64,000 nt of DNA from contig NZ_BBZI01000006.1 in assembly GCF_008974245.1 (NCBI RefSeq), positions 1,163,126 to 1,227,125 on the forward strand. The letters are read 5' to 3'. Under the pieces are notes generated by a model, which had not been told where the DNA came from, did no database searches, and worked only from the letters and a program-made list of their open reading frames with translations. The position numbers and the translations under genes are program-made. The stretch comes from Streptomyces abyssomicinicus. GTDB lineage: Bacteria; Actinomycetota; Actinomycetes; Streptomycetales; Streptomycetaceae. This document shows, piece after piece, positions 50,845 to 60,008 of the stretch. Each line of letters opens with the position of its first letter. Within the stretch, counting starts at the first letter, position 1.

Positions 50845-52083
50845 ATGAGTGAGCAGGGCGGGCTGCGGCGGACGCTCGGGACCGGGGACGCCGTGGTGAT
50901 CGGACTGGGTTCGATGGTGGGGGCCGGCATCTTCACGGCGCCCGCTCCCGCGGCACGGGCGGCCGGCTCCGGCCTGTTGGCGGGGCTCGCGCTGGCGGCG
51001 GTCGTCGCCTACTGCAACGCCATGTCCTCGGCGCGGCTGGCGGCGCTGTACCCGGCGTCCGGGGGCACTTACGTGTACGGGCGGGAGCGGCTCGGGGAGT
51101 TCTGGGGCCATCTCGCCGGGTGGGCGTTCGTGGTGGGGAAGACGGCGTCCTGCGCCGCGATGGCGCTGACGGTCGGGGCGTACGTCTGGCCGGGGCACGA
51201 GCGGGCGGTGGCCGTGGGCGCGGTGGTGGCGCTGACCGCCGTGAACTACCGGGGGGTGCGCCGTTCCGTCCGGGTCACGCGGGTGACCGTCGCGGTGGTG
51301 CTGGCCGTGCTGGCCGCCGTGGTGGTGGCGTGCCTGGGCGGGGGCGGGGGCGGGGAGGCGGGGCGGTCGCCGGGGCCCGCGGTGACCCCGGGCGGGGTGC
51401 TGGAGGCGGCGGGTCTGCTGTTCTTCGCGTTCGCCGGTTACGCCCGGATCGCCACGCTGGGTGAGGAGGTGCGGGACCCGGCGCGGACCATTCCGCGTGC
51501 CGTGCCGGTGGCCCTGGGCCTCGCGCTGGTGGTGTACGCGGTGGTGACCGTGGCCGTGCTGTCGGTGCTGGGGGCGGGCGGGCTGGCCGGGTCCGCGGCG
51601 CCGCTCGCGGACGCCGTGCGGGCCGCGGGGGCCGGGTGGCTGGCGCCGGTGGTGCGGGTGGGGGCGGCGGTGGCCGCGCTGGGGTCGCTGCTGGCGCTGA
51701 TCCTGGGCGTGTCCCGGACCACGCTGGCCATGGCCCGGGACCGGCACCTGCCGGGCGCCCTGGCGGCCGTGCACCCGCAGTTCCATGTCCCGCACCGGGC
51801 CGAGGTGGCGGTGGGAGTGGTGGTCGCGGTGGTGGCGGCCACGGTGGACCTGCGGGGCGCGATCGGGTTCTCGTCGTTCGGCGTGCTGCTGTACTACGCG
51901 ATCGCCAACGCCTCGGCCTGGACGCTCAACCGGACGGCCGCCGCGCGCGTCCTCCCCGGTGTCGGGCTGCTCGGCTGTCTGGTCCTGGCGTTCGCGCTGC
52001 CCGCCGTCCCGGTGGCCGTGGGGTCGGCCGTCGTCCTGGCCGGCGCGCTCGTGTACGGCATCAGGCGGACACTTGAGACGTAG
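50845..52083 (+). CDS. APC-family amino-acid permease
   Basis: The 412-residue membrane protein has the APC start (GTGDAVVIGLGSMVGAGIFT, helix 1) and GGTYVYGRERLGEFWGHLAGW, FFAFAGYARIATLGEEVRDP and SRTTLAMARDRHLPGALA, all family-typical. About 11-12 helices are expected. A GTG at 50836 would add three residues. The transported substrate is unknown. Confidence 0.9.
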   Translation: MSEQGGLRRTLGTGDAVVIGLGSMVGAGIFTAPAPAARAAGSGLLAGLALAAVVAYCNAMSSARLAALYPASGGTYVYGRERLGEFWGHLAGWAFVVGKTASCAAMALTVGAYVWPGHERAVAVGAVVALTAVNYRGVRRSVRVTRVTVAVVLAVLAAVVVACLGGGGGGEAGRSPGPAVTPGGVLEAAGLLFFAFAGYARIATLGEEVRDPARTIPRAVPVALGLALVVYAVVTVAVLSVLGAGGLAGSAAPLADAVRAAGAGWLAPVVRVGAAVAALGSLLALILGVSRTTLAMARDRHLPGALAAVHPQFHVPHRAEVAVGVVVAVVAATVDLRGAIGFSSFGVLLYYAIANASAWTLNRTAAARVLPGVGLLGCLVLAFALPAVPVAVGSAVVLAGALVYGIRRTLET

Positions 52084-52110
52084 AGGGCCTCACACGAAGG
52101 GGGAACAGCC

Positions 52111-52533
52111 GTGAAGCCGGTCAATCTGGTGCTCAACATCCTGTGGGTGGTGTTCTGCGGATTCTGGATGGCGGTGGGCTATCTGGTGGCCGCGCTGATC
52201 AGCTTCGTGCTGATCATCACCATCCCGTTCGGCGTCGCCTCGCTGCGGCTGGCCGGGTACGCGCTCTGGCCGTTCGGGCGGACCACGGTGCCCAAGCCGA
52301 CGGCGGGCGTGGGATCGATGATCGGGAACGTGGTGTGGGTGATCGTGGCCGGCTGGTGGCTGGCCATCGGGCACCTGGTGACCAGCATCCCGTTGTTCAT
52401 CTCCATCATCGGCATCCCGTTCGGCTGGGCGAACCTGAAGATGATCCCGATCTCGCTGATGCCGCTCGGCACCGAGGTCGTCTCCACGGAGGAGGCCGAG
52501 CGGGCTCCGGCGGGCGGCCCGCAGCGCTGGTGA
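52111..52533 (+). CDS. YccF-domain membrane protein
   Basis: The 140-residue protein has two YccF-like halves, each with hydrophobic segments and an IPFG motif (ITIPFGVASLRLAGYALWPF and IIGIPFGWANLKMIPISLMP). The start is GTG after GAAGGGGG. Function unknown. It follows the permease by 27 nt and may be cotranscribed. Confidence 0.9.
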   Translation: MKPVNLVLNILWVVFCGFWMAVGYLVAALISFVLIITIPFGVASLRLAGYALWPFGRTTVPKPTAGVGSMIGNVVWVIVAGWWLAIGHLVTSIPLFISIIGIPFGWANLKMIPISLMPLGTEVVSTEEAERAPAGGPQRW

Positions 52534-52545
52534 CCCCGACGGCGC

Positions 52546-52579
52546 GGTGAAGGGCGTTGGCCCGGCCCCGCCCTTCACC
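52546..52579 (+). terminator. Terminator after the YccF gene
   Basis: An 11-bp perfect stem GGTGAAGGGCG/CGCCCTTCACC (52546-52556 with 52569-52579) lies 12 nt after the stop. Confidence 0.75.
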
Positions 52580-53299
52580 CGTGCCCTGGCGCCCCAGGCG
52601 GGCCAAAACGGCTCCAGCGGGGCTGGACTTCCCCTCCACGGCGGGTGGATGACCGCACGAGTGCTGCCGGAACTCACGCCCGCGCAGCCCGCCGCGCTGT
52701 CCGCCGCACGCGTGCGGAACCGGGCAGAAGCTGTCCGTCGACCCGTTCGCGACTCCCGCCGTCCCGACGGCTTCCGCCCCTCTTGCACCTCTGTGACCTG
52801 GGAGAACGAGGACCGGACGGGTGCCGGTGGGCACCGGACCGCGCACGCCGAACGCGTGTCGCCGCTGTCCGATTACTTTCCGTTGACTGACCGAACGGTG
52901 CCTGCCAAGGTCATGGCGCGGCGCACCGCCTGATCGATCGGAAGCGCCGCGGAACGGCCCGTTTCCCTTCTCACGGGGAAGCGCCCACCGCCCACCGCAA
53001 CGGGGAGCGCCAACTGTCATGGACGACGTGACCACCGCCGCCGCGACACCACCCGCACCGCTCCTGCCGGCTCTCGCCGGACGGACCGCTCACGCGCGGT
53101 CGGCGGGCGCGTCGGTCCGGGTGACCTGATCCGTCCGCACCCCACGAGTGCGCTGGTGAAGCCGGCGTTCCCCCGTACCCGGCGCGCCGCCGAGCAGGAA
53201 CACCCGCGTGGTCACCGCCTGCTTCCCGTGCCGCCGGGGGAGTCGTTCCGCCCCAGTTCGAGAGACACGGCCTTCGTATCAGGGAGCAGAGGAACAACC
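52580..53299. other. Gene-free stretch before the glycosyltransferase operon
   Basis: About 700 bp without a supportable gene on either strand. It probably holds the operon promoter, which I could not identify with confidence. Confidence 0.45.
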
Positions 53300-53563
53300 A
53301 TGGCCCAGGACACCACGACCTCCGGCCCCACCGAGACCCGTCCGGTAGCGAGGGTGCGCCTCACCCCCGCGTCGGTTCGTGCGGCGTGCCGCCGGGGGAC
53401 CGGCCGGTCGACGAGGGACCCGGTGCGTCCAGGACGGCGGCTTCGGCGCCTGCGCCTCCTGTCCGCACGTCCCCTGTCCGCACGCGTCTTGTCCGCACGC
53501 GTCTTGTCCGCACGCGCCTTGTCCGCGCGGGCGACGCCGGGGAAGCCGGTCGGGACCGGGTGA
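53300..53563 (+). CDS. Possible short gene, perhaps frameshifted, upstream of the glycosyltransferase operon
   Basis: An ATG with AGAGGAAC upstream opens MAQDTTTSGPTETRPVARVR, whose codons have mostly G/C third positions. The rest becomes Arg-rich with (SARVL)n repeats from a 15-nt tandem repeat. From about 53386 the other forward frame has the more coding-like third positions up to 53712, which suggests a frame change. No family recognised. It could be a decayed peptide gene. Confidence 0.3.
   Translation: MAQDTTTSGPTETRPVARVRLTPASVRAACRRGTGRSTRDPVRPGRRLRRLRLLSARPLSARVLSARVLSARALSARATPGKPVGTG
53461..53530. repeat. 15-nt tandem repeat, about 4.5 copies
   Basis: Units GTCCGCACGCGTCTT at 53461, 53476, 53491, 53506 and a partial one at 53521. 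The unit is a multiple of three, so it yields a pentapeptide repeat in any frame. Confidence 0.85.
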
Positions 53564-53752
53564 TCTCCAGGACGCGTCCGCGCCACGACGGACGCCGCGG
53601 AGAGCGAGGCCGTCGCCGGGTGGAGTGCGGGGCCACCTCGGCGGTGGTCCCGGCCACCTCTGCCGCGGCCCGGGCTGCCCGGCCCGCGACCGGGGCGCCT
53701 CGTACCGGCTGATCCCCCCCACCCACACCTCCCAGCGAAGGACAGGACAGTC

Positions 53753-55033
53753 ATGACGCACCCACCGGTCCCCCAGGTTTGCGTGGTGATCCCGACCTAC
53801 AACCGGGCCGAACTGCTGCGCCGCCAGCTCGAGGGGCTCATCCGGCAGAGTCTGGCGCCAGAGCGGTTCGAAGTCGTCGTCGCCGACGACGGGTCCGCCG
53901 ACCACACGGCCGAGGTCGTCGCCTCGTTCTCCGGCAAGCTCCGGATCGGGTTCCACACCCAGGAGGACCTGGGGTTCCGGGCCGCCGCCGCCCGCAACGG
54001 CGGAGCCCGGCTGGCCACCGCCCCGCTGCTGGTCTTCCTCGACACCGGCGCCCTGGTCGGACCCGATTTCCTCGCCGAGCACATCGCCGCGCACGTCGGG
54101 CCGCGGCCCGACGGCACCCCGGGCGGACGACTCGTCCTCGGCTACACCTACGGCTACAACCCCTACCGTCCCTTCCCCGGCCTCGCCGAGATCCTCAGGC
54201 AGAGCGATCCCGAGGACGTGGTGCGCTCCTACGGCGGGCAGAAGGACTTCCAGGACCTGCGCCACGAGGAACTCGCCGAGGCCGGGTTCGACCTCGGCCG
54301 GCTCGCCACACCGTGGATGCACGTGTGGGCGCTGAACCTGTCGCTGCCCACCGCCGACTTCGAGGCGGTGGGCGGCTTCGACGAGGACTTCCGCTCCTGG
54401 GGCGGGGAAGACCTCGAGTTCGGCTTCCGGGTCCACGAGCACGGCCTCCCCCTGGTGCTGTCGCAGCGGGCGTGGGCCCTGGAGAGCCCCCACGAACGCG
54501 ACCTGGACGGCAACCGCAACAGCAACTGCGCCAATTCCTGGCTGCTGTGGGAGAAGCACCCCGAGCCGGTCATGGAGCTCTACGGCGCCATGTACTCCCG
54601 CAACCACTACGACCCGCCCCTGGAGTACGAGTACGGGCGGCTTCTGGAGTGGCAGGAGCACGCCAGGGATCTCGACGTGCGGGCGGAGGCGGAGCGGCTG
54701 GCGGCCGAGCCGCTCCCGGACGGCGGGACCGCCTCCCGGGTGGTGGTCGTGGGCGCCGGCGGTCACCCGCCCCGGCTTCCGGACGGCGCCTCGTGCACCC
54801 TGGTCGACTTCGACCGGGGGCTGCTCGACGCCCTGCCGGCGGCCGACGGCGTCACAGCGGTCCACGCCGTCGGCCTGCGCACCGTCCTCGCGGCGGGCTC
54901 CGCGGACCTCGTCGTGATCACGTCACGGCTGCGGGGGCTGTGGGGACGCTGGTCCGGCGACCTGCTGGACGAGGCCCGGCGGATCGGCGCCACGGTCCGG
55001 GTCGCGTTCACCGACGGGTCCGGGTCCCGGTGA
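53753..55033 (+). CDS. Family 2 glycosyltransferase with C-terminal Rossmann-like part
   Basis: The 426-residue protein has a GT-A domain: CVVIPTYNRAELLRRQLEGL, VVADDGSADHT (DDG), ARNGGARLATAPLLVFLDTG (DTG in place of the common DxD) and GGFDEDFRSWGGEDLEFGFR (ED acceptor/base region). From about residue 330 a separate stretch (ASRVVVVGAGGHPP, CTLVDFDRGLLDAL, ADLVVITSRLRGLW) looks like a shortened Rossmann/methyltransferase-type fold. The last codons overlap the next gene (GTGA). AAGGACAGGAC precedes the ATG. Confidence 0.87.
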   Translation: MTHPPVPQVCVVIPTYNRAELLRRQLEGLIRQSLAPERFEVVVADDGSADHTAEVVASFSGKLRIGFHTQEDLGFRAAAARNGGARLATAPLLVFLDTGALVGPDFLAEHIAAHVGPRPDGTPGGRLVLGYTYGYNPYRPFPGLAEILRQSDPEDVVRSYGGQKDFQDLRHEELAEAGFDLGRLATPWMHVWALNLSLPTADFEAVGGFDEDFRSWGGEDLEFGFRVHEHGLPLVLSQRAWALESPHERDLDGNRNSNCANSWLLWEKHPEPVMELYGAMYSRNHYDPPLEYEYGRLLEWQEHARDLDVRAEAERLAAEPLPDGGTASRVVVVGAGGHPPRLPDGASCTLVDFDRGLLDALPAADGVTAVHAVGLRTVLAAGSADLVVITSRLRGLWGRWSGDLLDEARRIGATVRVAFTDGSGSR

Positions 55034-56358
55034 AGGCGGTCACGACCCGGACCTCACTGGTCAGCACACCGCAGCGCAAGATCATGCTGGCCGTGCTGCT
55101 CGTCGACACGATCGCGGCCGGGGCGTTCTACCCCCTGACCTTCCTCTACGTCCGCCTCAGCACCGACCTGCCGGTCACCCGGATCGGCCTGATCCTGACC
55201 TGTGGCGGGGTGATCGCCCTGCTGCTCAACCCCCTCGCGGGAAGCATCGCCGACCGCTGGGGCGCGCAGCGGACGATCGTGGCGGCGAACGCCTGCTGCG
55301 GCGTCGGCTACCTGGGGCTCGTCGACATCCACGGCTGGCCCCAGCTCGTCGTCGCGGTCGCGTTCATCACGTTGTCCCAGCGGCTGTACTGGGTCGGCTG
55401 GCCGGTCTTCGTGGCCGAGCAGGCCGCCGAGGGCGAAACGCTGGACCGCTGGTTCGCGGTGGTCAACGCGTTCAAGAGCGGCGCGCTCGGCCTGGGAGCG
55501 GCCCTCGCGGCGGTGGCCCTCTCCGTCGGGGACGTCGGCACGCTGCGTGCCATCCTCCTCGCCGCGGTCGTCGCCTCGTTCCTGTCCGCGGTGGTGTTCG
55601 CACGGCTGCGGATGACCCCCTCACCCCCGTCGGGGAAGGACGGCGCGGACGAGGGGTCCGGCGGCGGGACGGGCCAGGGTTCCGGGGCGGGCCAGGGTTC
55701 CGGCGGGGCGGCCGAGGCGTCCGCGGCCGGCACGGGGTGGCTGGCGGTGCTCCGCGACCGCCCGTACACCGCGATGACCGCTGCCCACACCGCCCTGACC
55801 TTCGCCTGGCTGCTGCCGAGCGTGGCGCTGCCGGTGTACCTCGTCGACACCCTCAGCCTGCCGCCGTGGGTGCCGTCGGTCGCCTTCGCGATGAACACCG
55901 TCCTGCCCGTCCTGTTCCAGACGACGGTGTCCCGCATGCTCATGCCCCTGCGGCGCACCCGTGCCGTGCTGGTCGGGGCAGGCTTCTTCGTCCTGGCGTT
56001 CGCCCTGTTCGCCGGGGCCCACGACGCCCCACTGACCTTCGCCCTCCTGTGCACCGCAGCAGGCATGGTCCTCTTCTCCCTCGGCGAGATGGCGGCCGGG
56101 CCCGCGGCCCAGGCCCTGTCGATGGACGCCGCCCCCGTACCTCTGCGCGGCAGGTACTCCTCGGTCTTCCAGATGTCCTGGACCGTCTCCAACGTCGCCG
56201 GCCCCGCCGTCGTCGGCGCACTGCTGGGGTGGAACGGTCTGGTCCTCTGGCTCGTCCTGGGCCTGCTGATCGGAGCCGGGGGGCTGGGCTTCGTCGCCTG
56301 CGAGAAGAGGTTCCCGGCACGTGTGCTGCGTCCCGAGCCGAACGGAAGCAACCGATGA
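55030..56358 (+). CDS. MFS transporter
   Basis: The 442-residue membrane protein has 12 predicted helices. The loop after helix 2 carries GSIADRWGAQRTIV (motif A-like), and the middle loop is a Gly/Ser-rich low-complexity stretch (about residues 200-235). Its GTG overlaps the upstream glycosyltransferase stop and its stop overlaps the next ATG, so all three genes are coupled. It may export the product of the two glycosyltransferases; that is inference. Confidence 0.88.
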   Translation: MKAVTTRTSLVSTPQRKIMLAVLLVDTIAAGAFYPLTFLYVRLSTDLPVTRIGLILTCGGVIALLLNPLAGSIADRWGAQRTIVAANACCGVGYLGLVDIHGWPQLVVAVAFITLSQRLYWVGWPVFVAEQAAEGETLDRWFAVVNAFKSGALGLGAALAAVALSVGDVGTLRAILLAAVVASFLSAVVFARLRMTPSPPSGKDGADEGSGGGTGQGSGAGQGSGGAAEASAAGTGWLAVLRDRPYTAMTAAHTALTFAWLLPSVALPVYLVDTLSLPPWVPSVAFAMNTVLPVLFQTTVSRMLMPLRRTRAVLVGAGFFVLAFALFAGAHDAPLTFALLCTAAGMVLFSLGEMAAGPAAQALSMDAAPVPLRGRYSSVFQMSWTVSNVAGPAVVGALLGWNGLVLWLVLGLLIGAGGLGFVACEKRFPARVLRPEPNGSNR

Positions 56359-57728
56359 ACGACGGACCCCGCATCCTGCATGTGAGCACCAGCACCGAAC
56401 TGGGCGGCGTCGCCGAGGTCGTGCGCAGCGAACTGCCGTACCTCGCCGAACTCGGCTGGCGGACGCAGTGGGTCCTGGCGCACGCCCTGGACGCCGCCCA
56501 CGACGCCGCGTTCGTCCTGCACAACGGCCTCTACGGAGCCCGGAGCGGGGACTTCCCCGAGGAGAGGGTGCGGCACGGTGTCGGCCACTTCCTCGCCGCC
56601 AACGAGGCGGCCGTGGTGGCGGCGGCCCGTGACGCCGACGTGGTCGTCCTGCACGACCCGCTGGTGCTCACGCTGGCGACCGCCGTCCGGGCGGTGGCAC
56701 CACGCATCGCCTGGCGCTGCCACGTCGGCTCGGAGAACCTGGCCACGGTCGACCGGAACGCCATCGAGTTCCTCCGCCCCCAGCTCGACGTCGTCGACCA
56801 TCTGCTCTTCTCCGACGCGGGCCAGGTCTGGCCGGGGTGGCGGGACGACGGCCGGACCGTCGTCGTCCCGCCGGGCATCGATCCCCGGTCGTGGAAGAAC
56901 CGGGACCTCCCGGACGACCTCGTCGGCGAACTGTGGTCCTCCCTGCACGCCGCGCGCGGCTGCTCCCTCGCCCGTGTCACGGGCGAGGAGGACGCGCGGA
57001 TCCTGGTCGACGACTTCGGTACCGGCGGTCTGCGCCACCCCGACGCCCCGTTCGTCCTCCAGGTCTCCCGGTGGGACCCGCTCAAGGGCCAGCTGGGAGT
57101 CCTCAAGTCCTTCGCCCGGCTCGCCGCCGACGACCCGGACACCGAGCTGGTCCTCGTCGGGCCGCACATCGACGACCGGCAGAACTATCCGATGAACCGT
57201 GCGATATGGCAGGACCTCATGGACTTCTGGGCGAAGCTCCGGCCCCGGACGCGCGACCGCGTGCACATCTGGCGCTTCGGCCCGGTCCAGCGCACCGGGG
57301 AGGACCTCGCCCTCAACCTGCTGCGCGGCCGGGCCCGCACGGTCGTGCAGAACAGCAGCCGGGAGAGCTTCGGCCTCACCGTCTCCGAGGCCCTGTGGAA
57401 GGGCGCGGTCGTCGTCGGCGCCGACACCGACGGCATCCGGGCCCAGATCCGGCACGACGTCAACGGCCTGCTCACCCCCTACACCGAAGGCGACGGGCCC
57501 TGGCCGCGGACGGTGCTCCGCTCGCTGACGGACGAGGAGGGGCGTGCCCGCTGGAGCGCGGCCGCGCGCGCCTCCGTCGAGGAGCACCACCTCTCCCGTC
57601 TCGGTGTCCTGCGGCAGGTGGCGGCCTACGAGGGCGCCACGGACCCCGCACGGGAACGCGTCCGTCCGGCCCCGTCCGCCGACGGGGCGGCCCCGGCCGC
57701 CCTGGTTCCGCCCGCTCCCCCCTCCTGA
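56355..57728 (+). CDS. GT4 glycosyltransferase, TreT/trehalose-phosphorylase-like
   Basis: The 457-residue protein starts MNDGPRILHVSTSTELGGVA and has the features of trehalose glycosyltransferring synthase: VVLHDPLVL, RIAWRCHVGSEN, VVPPGIDPRSWKN, LQVSRWDPLKG and the nucleotide-sugar EX7E motif ESFGLTVSE (about residue 340). A Pro/Ala tail of about 40 residues follows the domain. It may make a trehalose-like disaccharide or another glycoside from an NDP-sugar. Coupled to the MFS gene by ATGA. Confidence 0.85.
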   Translation: MNDGPRILHVSTSTELGGVAEVVRSELPYLAELGWRTQWVLAHALDAAHDAAFVLHNGLYGARSGDFPEERVRHGVGHFLAANEAAVVAAARDADVVVLHDPLVLTLATAVRAVAPRIAWRCHVGSENLATVDRNAIEFLRPQLDVVDHLLFSDAGQVWPGWRDDGRTVVVPPGIDPRSWKNRDLPDDLVGELWSSLHAARGCSLARVTGEEDARILVDDFGTGGLRHPDAPFVLQVSRWDPLKGQLGVLKSFARLAADDPDTELVLVGPHIDDRQNYPMNRAIWQDLMDFWAKLRPRTRDRVHIWRFGPVQRTGEDLALNLLRGRARTVVQNSSRESFGLTVSEALWKGAVVVGADTDGIRAQIRHDVNGLLTPYTEGDGPWPRTVLRSLTDEEGRARWSAAARASVEEHHLSRLGVLRQVAAYEGATDPARERVRPAPSADGAAPAALVPPAPPS

Positions 57729-57743
57729 CCTGTCCTGCCCCGT

Positions 57744-58924
57744 CTCCTGCGGCCTCGGCCGGGGGTCGGCGGCCGGGGTCGGCAGCCGGCGGTCGGGGGT
57801 CGGCGGTCGGCGGCGGGGGGTCGGCGGCCGGGGGTCGGCGGTCGGCGGCTGACAGCTGACGGTCGGCGGCTGACGGTCGAGGGCTGGCGGTCGGCCCGAG
57901 GCCGCAGAAACCGACGCCAGCCTCAGCCGCGGTCGCTGCCCGCCATGCGCTTCAACCGCCGCCCCAGCTCCTGCGGCCTCGGCCAGCGGCCGGGGGACGG
58001 CGGCCGGGGGACGGCGGCCGGGGGACGGCGGCCGGGGGACGGCGGCCGGGGGACGGCGGCTGACGGTCGGCGGCTGACAGCTGACGGTCGGCGGCTGACG
58101 GTCGAGGGCTGGCGGTCGGCCCGAGGCCGCAGAAACCGACGCCGGCCTCAGCCGCGGTCTCTGCCCAACATGCGCTCCAACCGCCGCCCCAGCTCCTGCG
58201 GCCTCGGCCGGCGGCCGGGGGCCGGGGGCCGGAGGCCGGGGGCCGGAGGCCGGGGGTCGGCGGCTGACGGTCGACGGGGGTCGGCGGCTGACGGTCGACG
58301 GCTGACAGTTGGCGGTCGAGGGCTGACAGCTGGCGGTCGAGGGCGGGCGGTCGGCACGGGGCCGCGGGAAGCGGCGCCGGCCTCAGCCGCGGTCGCTGCC
58401 TGCCATGCGCTCCAGCCGCCGCCCCAGCTCCTGCGGCCTCGGCCGGCGGCCAGCGGCCGGGGGTCGGCGGCTGACGGTCGACGGCTGACGGCTGACGGTC
58501 GGGGGCTGACAGCTGGCGGTCGGGGGCTGGCGGTCGGCACGGGGCCGCAGGAACCGACGTCGGCCTTAGCCGCGGTCGCTGCCCGCCATGCGCTCCAACC
58601 GCCGCCCCAGCTCCTGCGACCTCGGCCAGCGGCCGGGGGTCGGCGGCCGACGGCTGGCGGTCGGGGGATGGCGGCCAGGGGACGGCGGCTGACGGCTGAC
58701 AGCTGACAGCTGACAGTCGGGGGCTGGCGGTCGGCCCGAGGCCGCAGGAACCGACGTCGGCCTCAGCCGCGGTCGCTGCCCGCCATGTGCTCCAACCGCC
58801 GCCCCAGCTCCTGCGGCCTCGGCCAGCGGCCGGGGGCCGGGGGCCGGGGGCCGGGGGCCGGGGGCCGGGGGTCGGCGGCTGACGGCTGGCGGTCGGCACG
58901 GGGCCGCGGGAAGCGGCGGCGGTC
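57744..58924. repeat. Repeat array carrying copies of the htpX 3' end
   Basis: Five blocks beginning near 57921, 58146, 58381, 58564 and 58761 each contain, on the minus strand, sequence for [12 protein letters not shown] followed by a stop, nearly identical to the true htpX C-terminus (stop at 58925). A sixth partial block starts at 57744. Blocks are spaced 160-235 bp and joined by short tandem units such as GGCTGACGGTCG, CTGACAG and GGCCGGGG. No independent gene is supported inside the array. Confidence 0.85.
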
Positions 58925-59791
58925 TCAGCCGCGGTCGCTGCCTGCCATGCGCTCCAGCCGCGCGATCCGCTCGGTCATGGGCGGGTGGGTGGAGAACAGC
59001 TTCGAGAGGCCCTGCCCCGGCCGGAACGGGTTGGCGATCATCATGTGGCTGGCCGTCTCGATCTTCGGCTCCGGCGGCAGCGGCAGCGCCTTGGTGCCCG
59101 CTTCCAGCTTGCGCAGGGCGCTGGCGAGGGCCAGTGGGTCGCCGGTGAGGCGGGCGCCGTCGGCGTCGGCCTCGTACTCCCGCGAGCGGCTGATGGCGAG
59201 CTGGATCACGGAGGCGGCGAGGGGGCCCAGCAGCATGATCAGCAGCATTCCGAGCAGGCCCGGCCCCTCGTCGTCGTTCGAGCGGCCGATGGGGATCAGC
59301 CAGGCGAAGTTGACCAGGAACATGATCACCGATGCGAGCGCTCCCGCGACGGACGAGGTCAGGATGTCCCGGTTGTAGACGTGGCTCAGCTCATGCCCGA
59401 TCACGCCCCGCAGCTCGCGTTCGTCGAGGATGCGCAGGATGCCGTCGGTGCAGCAGACCGCGGCGTTGCGCGGGTTGCGTCCGGTGGCGAAGGCGTTGGG
59501 CGCGTCGGTCGGTGAGATGTAGAGCCGCGGCATGGGCCGCCGGGCCTGTGTGGAGAGATCGCGGACGATCCGGTAGAGGCCGGGGGCCTCGAACTCGCTG
59601 ACCGGGCGGGCCCGCATGGCGCGCAGCGCCAGTTTGTCGCTGTTCCAGTACGCGTAGGCGTTGGTGGCCAGCGCCACCAGCACGGCGGCGATCAGGCCGT
59701 TGCGCCCGAAGAAGCCGCCGATGACGATGATGAGCGCCGACAGCCCCCCGAGGAGGACCGCGGTTCTGAGTCCGTTGTGCCGACGGTGCAC
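58925..59791 (-). CDS. htpX: HtpX-type M48 membrane metalloprotease
   Basis: The 288-residue protease has two N-terminal membrane helices, the zinc motif HELSH (about residue 134), two further hydrophobic stretches near residues 160 and 190, and the third ligand region [15 protein letters not shown]. It degrades damaged membrane proteins in other bacteria. I chose the GTG at 59791 because GGAGGG lies 6 nt upstream. The C-terminal [11 protein letters not shown] is repeated five times downstream. Confidence 0.92.
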   Translation of the reverse strand: MHRRHNGLRTAVLLGGLSALIIVIGGFFGRNGLIAAVLVALATNAYAYWNSDKLALRAMRARPVSEFEAPGLYRIVRDLSTQARRPMPRLYISPTDAPNAFATGRNPRNAAVCCTDGILRILDERELRGVIGHELSHVYNRDILTSSVAGALASVIMFLVNFAWLIPIGRSNDDEGPGLLGMLLIMLLGPLAASVIQLAISRSREYEADADGARLTGDPLALASALRKLEAGTKALPLPPEPKIETASHMMIANPFRPGQGLSKLFSTHPPMTERIARLERMAGSDRG

Positions 59792-60008
59792 GGTACGCCC
59801 TCCATTGGTGCGGCGGGGGGAGCCTCTGGTGCGTCGCGTCCAGTGGACCCTTACGTACAGGTCAACGCGGTGCGGGCGGTCGCAGTTCCCCGCACCGGTT
59901 CCGGGTGGGTACCCCGGCACGCCCGGGTCGCACCCGCCCCGCGGAGGGACGGAGGCCGTCCCGGGCGGGACCGGCGCCCGGGCGCGGGCAGCGGGTCGTC
60001 GGAGCGGG

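Noticed and set aside
53212..53754. 180-codon minus-strand frame upstream of the GT2 gene
   Set aside because: Arg-rich repeat shadow with no good start site; the plus-strand frame at 53300 has better codon character at its 5' end, although that is also uncertain.
57952..58899. Minus-strand frames of 315 and 130 codons in the repeat array
   Set aside because: They consist of repeated PPTPGPRPPA-like peptides made by the short tandem DNA units, and their frames change between copies.
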